Part shown: piece after piece, positions 18,013 to 29,500 of the stretch
Position numbering within the stretch: the stretch's first letter is position 1
Layout: each line of letters starts with the position of its first letter
Assembly: GCA_951799405.1 (NCBI GenBank)
Contig: OX637343.1
Coordinates: forward strand, 17,710,524-17,774,523
Source of the DNA: Agapetus fuscipes
Lineage: Eukaryota > Arthropoda > Insecta > Trichoptera > Glossosomatidae
Length of the DNA stretch: 64,000 nt
Direction of reading: 5' to 3'
Translations under genes and position numbers: made by a program
The notes under the pieces: model-generated
Told to the model about the DNA's origin: nothing
Databases searched by the model: none
Seen by the model: the letters and a program-made list of their open reading frames with translations, nothing else

Positions 18013-18257
18013 AATCTACGTTTAATTGCAAAGATGTGTAACATTGGGGATTCACATTATATGCATTCTCACAAGCAGACACATATGAGTTCGCACTTGC
18101 ACATGCCGCTTGTGAACCTACAACATAAAATCCCAAATCTCTAATGGACATACACCATGCAACTCTTGCAAACCTTACCTGAAACGGGTGACATTGGCAA
18201 AGTGAACCATTTTTTATAGTATGGGTGATCAACCTCATACCAACCCATAAGTCAAGG
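18013..18257 (-). mobile_element. LINE-L 3' end copy
   Basis: Full unit on the minus strand with a short internal deletion (GAAACGGGTGACATTG). Confidence 0.75.
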
Positions 18258-18304
18258 CTTAAATGTCAATATATCTTTGCAACTTTTATTTAACATTTTT
18301 ATAA

Positions 18305-18456
18305 AACCCATACTGTAAAAAATGGTTCACTTTGCCAATGTCACCCCTGTTTCAGGGAATGTCGGCAAGAGTTGCAGGGCTTATGTTCATTTGAGGTTTG
18401 GATTTTATTTGTAAGTACACAATCAGCATTTGTAAGCGCGAACTACACGTGTGCCC
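18305..18456 (+). mobile_element. LINE-L 3' end copy, truncated at both ends
   Basis: It spans CCCATACTGTAAAAAATGG to CGAACTACACGTG and is followed by unrelated sequence. Confidence 0.7.
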
Positions 18457-18621
18457 CTACTGTATTGCCCATTGAGTAGTAACAGAGGAGCAGAAACTAA
18501 CTTCCTGCATTGATACATACTATCTACATTTATTTGCATAGGAAATTTTTGACTTTTTTTTGTATAGATTTCTTTGTAAGGTTTTGTTCTTTTTTATATT
18601 TATATGTAATTTATTATTCAT

Positions 18622-18870
18622 ATTCCTTGACTTATAGGTTGGTATGAGGCTGACCACCCATACTGTAAAAAATGGTTCACTTTGCCAATGTCACCCCTGT
18701 TTCAGGGAAGGTCGGCAAAAGTTGTGGGGCTTATGTTCATTTGAGGTTTGGATTTTATTTGTAAGTACACATTCAGCATTTGTAAGCGCGAACTACACTT
18801 GTTGGTTTGTGGGCATACATCTGAGAGCTTTGAATGAATATATCCTTGCAACTTAGATTATAGATTATAG
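18622..18870 (+). mobile_element. LINE-L 3' end copy, GATTATA-tailed
   Basis: It runs from TTCCTTGACTTATAGG to AACTTAGATTATAGATTATAG. The upstream sequence (TGCATAGGAAATTTTTGAC and onward) also matches the LINE-L 3' UTR seen at 28578-28690. Confidence 0.8.
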
Positions 18871-19101
18871 TGGGTTAGCGCATTCCTAATTCTCAAAGTA
18901 TTGTTTTCTCAGCCCATTTAGTTGTTATCGATGGATTGTGATTTCCAGTGCACAGAGAGCACAAACAATAGCACGCAACATGACAATTGTTTAAATTACA
19001 AAATGTCTAAGATCACAAGTGTGGTTGTTTACATTATATTAGTTGGTTGAGTGCGGGAGAGCTGCGGCGCTGCAGGTCCCCGCCTGGTCCTCTTGCTGCC
19101 A

Positions 19102-22100
19102 TCATAACTCGGAATGTACGGCATGCTCCAGAACATCTGCAATCACAACAACGTGTCCGACCCGTTAAACATTGCATGCTAGGTGGATACGGTAATGTAA
19201 CATACAAATCAAATACTTTTCAAGATTTTTTTAACCGCCCTATGCATCAGGGGCGTGCATCCCATATAGGCACATCCGCCCCAATAGGTAGGCAATGTAA
19301 TGGTAAAAAGACATTTAAGCTTGATATTCAGATTTGAAATTCAATATTTTAGTTCGATTGGAGCCATCGTTAGCACTTCAGTCAATTTCAAATGACTTAT
19401 TTTAAGAAAATGGGAGGAAAAGTTTTTTCTGGAATGTACTCCTTGACTGATAGTATGCGGCTGACCACCCATACTGTAAAAAATGGTTCACTTTGCCAAT
19501 GTCACCCCTGCTTCAGGGAAGGTCGGCAAGAGTTGCAGGGCTTATGTTCATTTGAGATTGGGTTTTTTATATTGTAGGTCCACATGCGGCATGTGTAAGC
19601 GTGAAATTATGCATGTCTGCTTGTGGGAATGCATTTAATATGAATCTCAAATGATACATATCTTTGCAGCATAGATTTAGATTATTTGCCCATACCCTAT
19701 GCACACGCGCCTGCTATGCATATGACGCCTGGAGAGATATGGGGGAGGCCTATGTCCAGCAGTGGACAGGAAGTGGCTGGTAAGTAAGTAAGTATGCATA
19801 TGAACGTGCGGGATACGCAAACTTTGAGTGTACCATTCTGCTACATCCTGTATCGCGTACGCGCTTGAGAAAAAATAATATATTTGAATACTACAAACCG
19901 CCTGGCGTCCGCCTGAGTTACAAAGTCACGTCATTACAAGTCTAGACAAAGGGCAGGCTAAGCATATGGTTGTTTGTTTGAAGTTTCATACATACTGCGG
20001 TTAGTATTTGGGAGGTTATGGCTCCATTTGAGGAGAAAAAATATTGTGTGGAAACATCAAAGATTGACCGGTCTGTAGTACAGTGGCAACACTTTGGACT
20101 CGTAAATGGAAGGTTATGAGTTTGAATCCCGGCTAAGCACAAAAAAATATACCATTTATATTTTTAAAATGCTCTTCGCTGGGTTGAAAAATTCATAAAA
20201 CCTTTACCAAAGACTGGTCACTCCAGCCTAACAGCAACTGGGTCTTGCTTGAGAATTGGCACTTTGTAGCGACGACCAAGCTCATAAACACCTTTGCCGC
20301 ACTACAACAACACCTTCTCTCAGGGTCAGTCTCCCCTCCACTGACCCACGCCCTGTATATCCATCCCATCCGGGGATGTGTCACAGGACTCGCATGCAAA
20401 AGTTATGTGAGATGCGAGTGGCAGAAGGCCCTCCCGTGAAGCTACACTTTAGTGTCATAGAGCCCTAGAGTCTCTGCAAGCTAGGGAGTCTCCCGCACAG
20501 GATTTCTTTTAAAAAAAAGATTAAATAGGAGACTCACCATCCTGTATGGAAGGATGAGCTGGCTCCGCATGGTCGCTGATGTCCTGGCTGTAGAAGCCCT
20601 TCTGTATCTTCTGCTGTAGCCTCTTTACCTCCTCGTCGTACTCCGTCCACTCCGGGACTATCCTCACGGCTGCCGTCAGCTTGGCCTCCTTCGTCATGGG
20701 GTTGTTGCACTGAAATCATTTGTAACTCCACTGCTTTACACAGAATTCCTTCACAACCTTTATAGAATGTTTTGGCATTAAGAAAACATGCTTGTCACAT
20801 ATTGTATTCATCAGGCTTTCAATGTAATTTGTATCAGTGAACACTTTTCTGTGTGAATCTTCTGCAACCTCATAAAGAGGAATATAATAAGGCCCGTATT
20901 TTATTTTGGGGTTTGAAATAAACACCGAAATGGGAAATCATTTCTGACGGCTTCGGTGGGATTCGAATCCGAGCTCACGGCATGGAATGCAAGCACTCTA
21001 CCAACTGAGCTATCGACCGGACCAATCTTAATATTATTATTATTAATCAATTAGGAATCCTTTAATTTTTTAGTTTTGAGTTCAAGAGTGGAGGCTTGTT
21101 CAAGGACCCAGAAGAAGAGAGCCTATTAATGAAGCAACTTAGGAGAATGTTTACTTACGAGATCAATGGTTTTGGCGGTGGTCTTGGAGGCATCGTCGCA
21201 CCAGGTCTCACACCACAGCCAGTCCTGCGGCAGCGACTTGATGGCCACCTGGTGGATCATGTTGTTGGGCAGGTCCTGGTCTGCAAGCACACCAGGCACA
21301 CAAACTCAAACCATAAGCTCCACAGCAAACAAATCACAAACAAATAGGAGAACATACTTAAAGTCCATTACAAATGATCAATCAAATGACTGGACTGGAG
21401 TGGTTAGATGATGTAACATCTCACCCAGGTTACTGAGACTGTTGGGGTCCTGGCTCAGGGCCTGGTACTGCCCGCGCAGCCTGTCTCCCGCAGCGATCCT
21501 CCTGAACCTCCTGAGGTCCACCACGTACAGGGCTGAGATGTGGTACTTGCGCCCCTGCAGGTGGTTGCGCCAGTAGCCCTGCTTCCAGAACCTACAACAC
21601 AACATTCACCATGTGAACATGAATATATTACTGTCACTGGAGAGTTACTTTACGGGATCTGTTGCTGTGGTCTATCAGAGCTGGAGCTTCTCGACGTTTC
21701 GCTCATATCTGTGATTGACTTAATCAATTTGATGATGATGTGATATGATATCGATGAAACTGTTTAAGATATGAGTCATATATAAGCGTTAACAAGAACT
21801 ATGTATTTAGTGTATTATGCATACCTGAAGCCATCCATCTCCACTCTGCTCTCGCACATGGGAGTGTATCCATAAGGAGCTCCTCCCAAGTCCAAGTCCA
21901 CCAGCTCCTTCATGTCAGCGCGGACAATCTGTAATCATATGATAGTATAATAAAATGGCAGCAGAAAAAAACTGGCAGCATTGTCGGCAATGACGATGTA
22001 TGAAGGTGTGAACGTAGCTATGGGGCCGTCCATAAATTACGTCATCAATTTTGGCCGATTTTCGACCCCCCCCCCCCCCCTTACAATCATCCTATAGTCA

Positions 22101-23558
22101 TTATCTAATGACCCTCCCCTCCTCTTGCTGTAATAATGGATGAGCTTAATAATTAATAATGTTATATTACTTACATAATATTTAGTATATTTTGTAGAAA
22201 TTGGTATTTACAAGAACGACGTCACTTTTGGTCCTCTTACATCATTTGCCATTATATATGGACAGCCCCTATGATCACTGAGACAAACGAGGCTGAAATT
22301 CCTGTAAGTGCTTGGCATTACCTGGTCGGCGTCCACGAAGATAATCTTCCTGACGTGCAGCGGGAAGAGCACGTCCAGGAAGAGGATCTTGTAGCCCCAG
22401 ATGATGCGCTGCTTCTCCGTCTGCTGGTGCAGCCAGCGCGGCCACTTGTACTGCACCAGCTCGTACTCAAAGCCGTACTCCTTGGCCATGTAGGGCAGCA
22501 CGTCCTGCAACACACATAGTAATAATATTAGGATGATTTATTTGGTGGACGCTATTTTTGTGTGAATCACACCTCAAGAGTCTTCTGAGAGCTTGGTCGT
22601 CGCTGTAGAATGCGCCAATTCTCAAGCAGGACCTATAATCTATAATCTAAGTTGCAAGGATATATTCATTTAAAGCTCTCAGATGTATGCCCACAAACCA
22701 ACAAGTGTAGTTCGCGCTTACAAATGCTGAATGTGTACTTACAAATAAAATCCAAACCTCAAATGAACATAAGCCCCACAACTTTTGCCGACCTTCCCTG
22801 AAACAGGGGTGACATTGGCAAAGTGAACCATTTTTTACAGTATGGGTGGTCAGCCTCATACCAACCTATAAGTCAAGGAATATGAATAATAAATTACATT
22901 TAAATATAAAAAAGAACAAAACCTTACAAAGAAATCTATACAAAAAAAGTCAAAAATTTCCTATGCAAAAAATGTAGCAAATGAATACACCAACATTAGA
23001 AATCAACATTGCAGATTAGCCGCCACTTCTTCCTGTCCTTGCATACTTCTTTCATTTCATCCAGAGTCATAACCTTTTTCATACAAGACCCAGTTGCTGT
23101 AAAGCTGAATGGACCTTTAGTGACAGGTCTTTGGTAAAGGTATGTGAATTTTTTACCCAGCACAGAAGAGCATATTTGAAAATATAATGGTAAATTTTTT
23201 TATGCTCCGCTAGGATTCGAACCCGCAACCTTCCATTTACGAGGCCGAAGTGTTACCACTGGACTACAGACCGGTGCTGAAAAGTCACACAAACCTAGAG
23301 AAATATGCCACTATAAATAAAATGCCTGTAATTCAATTTCCTTGGGTGACCACTTGATCCGTGGACTGTTTGAGGATGATTACCTTGAGGGAAGGGCTGA
23401 GGTAGTTCTTGAGGAACCAGAACTTGACGGGGGACTTGGTGTTCCTCAGCACGGACAGCATCATGATCCTGAGGAACCTCTCGTACAGGTGCCCGGAGGC
23501 CAGCGAGAAGATGTTGATGGGCTCGTCCTCGTCCCCAGCGTCTCCTGCGCTGAACGAA
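19102..23558 (-). CDS. UGGT: UGGT exons 19-25: GT24 catalytic domain and ER-retrieval tail
   Basis: These seven exons encode the glycosyltransferase family 24 (GT-A fold) domain. Exon 19 has the entry block [20 protein letters not shown]. Exon 20 has [20 protein letters not shown] and the metal/UDP-binding DxD motif as FVDADQ, with the aspartates at about residues 1365 and 1367. Exon 22 carries [16 protein letters not shown] and RLRGQYQ, exon 23 [10 protein letters not shown] and LWCETWCDD, and exon 24 [11 protein letters not shown]. Exon 25 (19136-19102) adds the last residues ending AVHSEL before TGA. Catalytic residues look intact, so the enzyme should be active. Exon 25 follows a 0.45 kb exon and a 1.4 kb intron that carries a SINE and a nested hAT element. 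Confidence 0.95.
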
Positions 23559-26500
23559 CTGAAAGCATCACAAAACCATTTTTTACATTCTTGTAATCAA
23601 TAATTTAAGTTGCAGACATATATTGACTGACTCTTCAGTGCTGCAACAGATTACCACTTTTTTTTTAAGTTTGGATAACTTCTTGCAAGGGAAAAAATTC
23701 AACTCCGATGGGGCGGTCCAAACCGCCTTCAAAGATTGTATTGATTGCCGTCCGAATGGTTATTTTAGTAAAGGAATCAATGAACTACCTATGAGATGGC
23801 CAAAGTGCATAGATAGCTATGGTACATACTTAGATAAAATAAATATATTATTTAAAAAAAAATACATTTTGTTTCTCCCATATAAAACGCCAATTTCATG
23901 TGTAAGGACCTAATATTTAAAAAAGGAACCAAACCCGGGGAAAACAAACAAAAATAAATTGTAATTGTAACATAAGAAAATAAGGAAAACACAAAACAGG
24001 ACGGTAATATAAAAACCTTCATCTCTTAGTACTTCATTTGTTCTCAATGTGAATGAATATTACGTGACATAGATTTAAGGCTCTGACATCTTTAAGGCTC
24101 CGAGATGCCAAAAAAAAGATTATAACAATACTAATGTGAATGGGTTTGGAACAAAAATCCAGGGTTATGATTAAAACCGAATTGCATCCTACATTTTACT
24201 TTTGGTTGTTAAGGACGTTAGTCCTAGACCTGGGAGCGTGTTCCCATTCCACCACTCAACTCGAATGTTCACTCACACATGCACACGGAAGTATTGCAGA
24301 TGAGTGAACCTAGCTGAAAACCAACTGTTATCAAATAGCTATATACTGGCACACAAGCAATTTAATGCACATACACAGTTATGAGTGTTGAAAATTGATA
24401 AATAAGACAGCTGGATTACATTTAATGAAAAAAAAAATTATTTAATTTCTATATAAATGACTCTTGAAAATGACGACAGTCGAATGTACTCGAGGATAAA
24501 ATAACAAATATTAAAAAAAGAAAAATACTTACGTTTTATAAGAAATTCAATAGATGAAGATGAATTTTCACTAAGTAAATGCACAAACCTTTATAAGTTA
24601 AAGGTATTTCGTTTCGATATCGAGGTAGAATTGAATTATAGCCCAATGTAATGAATTCGCTGCAGATTGTATTAAAAACTTTATAAAATTGGATCAGCAA
24701 TTTGAAAAAATCGAAAGTTCACCAAAAACAGCACGAAAATGTTCCAATACTTCCATGTGCATGTGTGAGTGAACATTCGAGTTGAGTGGTGGAATGGGAA
24801 CACGCGACCTGGGATGTCAAACTATTTGGGGAAATTTGGAATGTTCTAACTCCGTAATAAACGGGAAAAATAAAATTGGATGGCAATACAATATAAATTG
24901 ATAGTACGATGGTAGAACACTATTGGATAACAGGGGCATAGACAAAACTGAAGCACAAATAGATATGCTTTCCAAATTTTCATTCTAACCTTTTTATAGC
25001 TCTGCGTAGGCCAACAAGGGACATGCAAAAATAAACAATATGAAAACAGAAACATGAAATTATAAAACAGATAGTAAGTAACAAGAAATAGATAAAATAA
25101 TTAAGTACCAGCATGAATTTATGTTATAAGAAACATCAACATAATAGCAATGTTAAAGAGAAAGAAGAAAAATTAGCTTGTGTGAAAAAATATTGTATAA
25201 GGGGCTGTCCATATTCGCATTAAGGGGGGGGGAGTCTGGTCTGCGGATGATGGCAAATGATGTACGAGTACCAAAAGTGACGTCGTTCTTGTAAATACCA
25301 ATTTCTATAAAATATACAAAATATTATGTAAGTAATATGACATTATTAATTATTAAGCTCATCCATTATTACAGCAAGAGGAGGGGGGGGGGGTTCATTA
25401 GATAATGACTATAGGATGATTGGGGGGTCGAAAATCGGCCAAAATCGATGACGTAATTTATGGACGGCCCCTAACACAAACACAACAACTCATAGATGGT
25501 TTTGATTGTTTTTTCCTACTTATCAGTTAAAACTGTGTATATCTTACTTAATTTACAAATGTAGGAGATATATTATTTTACAACTATAAAAATACTTTTT
25601 CAAAATTCTATTAATCTCTATTGTGCCTACGATTTTCAGCTGTCAACCAGCTGCTATAATAATAATATTAGGATGATTTATTTGGTGAGCGCTGTTTTTG
25701 TGTGTATCACACCTCAAGAGCCCTCTGCAAGCTTGTTCGTCGCTGTAGAAAGCGCCAATTCTCAAGCAAGACCCAGTTGTTGTAAGGTTGGATGGACCTT
25801 TCAGTGACCGGTCTTTGGTAAAGATTTATGAATTTTTCAACTCAGCGAAGAGCACATTCGAAATTTAAAGGTATATTTTTGTGCTCCGCCGGGATCCGAA
25901 TCCACAACATTCCATTTACGAGTCCGAAGTGTTGCCAATACGGACTACGGACTGGTCCAAGATGCCAACGACATGCGGTGTACCTGAGCGGTAACCCATC
26001 CAAGTACTGTCCGCGCCCAATGTTGCTTGAATATGAAAAAATGAAATATGAAATATGAAATATCTCCAGACACAAAACATATCTCGGAAGCATTTTTTTT
26101 TATCTCAAGACAGTGGAATAAAGTTTTTTTCATTACATCATTCAAGATACCTAGGATCCCAAGCCATTCTTTTCCAATGATGATGTTTTATTGTAATGTT
26201 GATTGTATAAATAAACAGGTTATCTGTACCTGGTGATGGAGTTCCATATTCCCCCCGTGTTCTCGGTGGACTCTCCCAGCAAGTCCATGAACTGCTTGCC
26301 TGGCTTCTTGTTGACGCGAAGCTTCAGGACGTGGGAGCGCAGAGAGGAAATCAAGACCTTGATGTCGGTGCTGTTGACGGGAGTGTCTGTGTTCTCATGG
26401 CTGCAAAACATAATCAATAGCAATTAGGTTATTCTTAGCCGAGGATGATCAACATGATCAATAACAATTATGTTTGCAACATTTCAAATGTCAAAAAAAA

Positions 26501-29500
26501 CATAAAAAAAGAAGGATCGCTAGGACAAAGTAACTGTAACGCTTTCGCTGTTGCACTAAGGGTGTTCAGATCCTCTGTAGTTCTTGGGGTCAGACTGTAC
26601 ACTATTTTTGCCCAGTGTCGGGCAACCTCCACCGCTCCATCATTACCCTCCATTAGGTCGGCCAGTGAGCAGCTTGTTGGGCAGACCGGACAGATCCGAA
26701 GATGATCCATGGACTGTTGGGCTCCGCATTCGCAGAGCGTGGTGTCATCTTAATAATAATAATAATAATTGGACAATTTGTATACAGCGCCGTTTAGTGG
26801 CACTAGCCACCCCAAGGGCGCTTTTATGTGTTGAAGCTTCTGTTAAACAAATGTGTCTTAAGCAACTTCCTGAAACTGCCAACACTGGTCTCTGTTCTCA
26901 ACTCCAGAGGTAGACTATTCCAGCAGGATGGACCAGCCGAACTAAAAGCCCTGTCTCCGAAACCGGTTCTGTTCCGTCGAAGAGGCAGTTGAAGCCTGTT
27001 TACGGCGTCACTCTGTGCAGAACGAAGAGTGCATCGTTTTCCACCTATCTGGTCGACTCTGCACAATTCACACAAGTACGATGGGGCAACTCCTCTGAGG
27101 GAATTAAAAACAGAAACACATATTTTGTACTCAATCCTCTCTGGGACCCGCAGCCAATGAAGGCGCCGCAACAGAGGAGAGACATGGTCAGTTTTTCGTC
27201 CTCCTAAAAGTAATTTGGCTGCAGCATTAAAGGATTTTGATGAAGGATTCCCTAGGCCCTCATGTTACGGTGAGCTCAGCCAACACCCATTTTCAGCCTG
27301 TTTAGTGCCCTTCATACAGACCACTCAAGATCCTTGGTTGTGGTGAAGACCAATTACGTGTTTAAAAATGAACTTAAAAGTATAAAGCTTTGAACAGTTT
27401 ACATAAAGAATATATGTATGTATATGGAATGTGTGATGCATTACCTGACTATGTCGTAGATTTCTGAACTCCTTCCTTGTCGAAGACGGAGAATCCAGGC
27501 ACCAGGATTAGCTTTGAGCTGAAAGAGAAAAACAAAATGAATGGAAAACAAAATATCTCAGGAAAAAGACAATGGGAAAGTGAAAATGCAGCATGGTGTA
27601 ATTGATGAATCAATCTGTAGCCTTGGTCGGTAACAGCTACAGCTACAGGAAGGTCATAAGTTCAATTTCCGGTGGAGCACAAAACAAATTATTATTTCAT
27701 TTTCAAAAAATGCCCTTCACTGCTGGGTTGACAAATTCAAATGTCTTACCAAAGACTGGTCACAAAAGGTCTATCCAGCCTTCAAGCAATTGAGTCTTGC
27801 TTGTGTAATTGACGACCAAGCTTGCAGAGGGCTCAAAAACAGCCCTCACCAAATAAATCACACAAATATAATACAATGGATTGGTGGAAAAATAAATGTT
27901 ATTTAGCTAATAAAGAAATGGCAATTATACTATCAGTCTTTTTTTTAAGATTTGGAAAAGCAGTAAGTACCTGGAAGTAGCCGAGGTTGGCCATGACGAT
28001 GGTGTCCTGCTGGGTGGGGCTGGAGGCGGGGCCCAGGGTGAGCTGCAGCCCCCGGGGAGGTGTGCCAGCCGCCGCGTCCCAGCAGTGCCCCTCCAGCAGC
28101 AGGTACTCCAGCTCAAACTCACTGCACAACAACAGACAAGTCACGTCAAAAAGTAGACTTCGGGGGTCAGCAGGCCTTCACTGAGATGGGAGGATGAAGT
28201 TAGGAAGGGCTTATTGAAGGATTTCGGCGGAAGACAGGACGTCTCCTTAATGCTTGTTTGTCGTATCTCCAACAGGGTAATTTCAAACAAGCAATGTTTG
28301 TATGTATACTGGACCTATGTGTCTTATCTATAATCTATAATCTAAGTTGCAAGGATATATTCATTCAAAGCTCTCAGATGTATGCCCACAAACAAACACG
28401 TGTAGTTCGCGCTTACAAATGCTGATTGTATACTTACAAATAAAATCCAAACCTCAAATGAACATAAGCCCTGCAACTCTTGCCGACATTCCCTGAAACA
28501 GGGGTGAGTGACATTGGCAAAGTGAACCATTTTTTACAGTATGGGTGGTCAGCCTCATACCAACCTATAAGTCAAGGAATACGAGTAATAAATAACATTT
28601 AAGTAAACAACAAAATCTTAAAAATAAATCTATACAAAAAAATGACAAAAATTTCTTATGCAAAAAATGTAGCAAACTAATAAACCAACATTACAAATCA
28701 ACATTGCAGATAAGCCGCCACTTCTTCCTGTCCTTGCATACTTCTTTCATTTCATCCAGAGTCATAACCTTTTTCATACAAGCTCTTCTTTTATTATGAC
28801 TCTGGATATCCCATTCACTCGCTATTTCGAAAATTTGGTCCATCCATACCTTTCTCGGTCTTCCTCTTCCACGACATCCATCAATTCTTGCAGCGTACAC
28901 TTTCTTCGTCAGTCTTTTCTCATTCATTCTCTCCAAATGTCCAAACCATCTAAGTATACTTCTTTTAATCTTTACTTTCACACTTTCTTTTACACCACAT
29001 TCCTCTCTAACAAAATCATTCCTCACCCTATCACTCCGTCTTTTTCCAATCATACTTCTTAAGTAATCCATTTTCACTGTATGGACTTTACTAATCTCAC
29101 TTTCACTCACCGTCCAGGCTTCACTTCCATACATCAGAGTGGGCACTAGTATACCACCGTGCACCGCCAGTCGAACATTTTTTGAAAGATTCTGGTTCTT
29201 GGCGATGCTAGCGGTCTTATGAATGTTGGAAATTGATTTTAAAACAACTCACACATTATCCTGTTTTACATTTTATTCTTAGTGCTCACAGGTTGTGTAG
29301 AATGTGATTTCTAGGACAATTTCATTTAAAGGTCATCTTTGAATCAAATAGCCAAACAAGTTAAGTAAGCAAACTCGATATCAGCTGTGGAGTCATTGAA
29401 GAAGAAGAAGCACGTGTTCTAACATTTACCGTATTATTGTTGAAATGACAAGTTGTACCTGTGCACGACCTTCTCCACGTCGGCCAGGCGGATGTTGTCC

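Larger units (their letters stand above)
19229..19945 (+). repeat. Unclassified repeat split by two insertions
   Basis: The segments 19229-19247 and 19791-19945 align as one continuous block with the reverse of 29858-30026, which lacks both insertions. Confidence 0.7.

Noticed and set aside
23342..23596. + strand ORF of 84 codons, Glu/Leu-rich
   Set aside because: Antisense shadow of UGGT exon 19.
25962..26030. Possible 5S rRNA gene
   Set aside because: It lacks the 5' third of 5S and is fused to a SINE, so it is a retrotransposed remnant.
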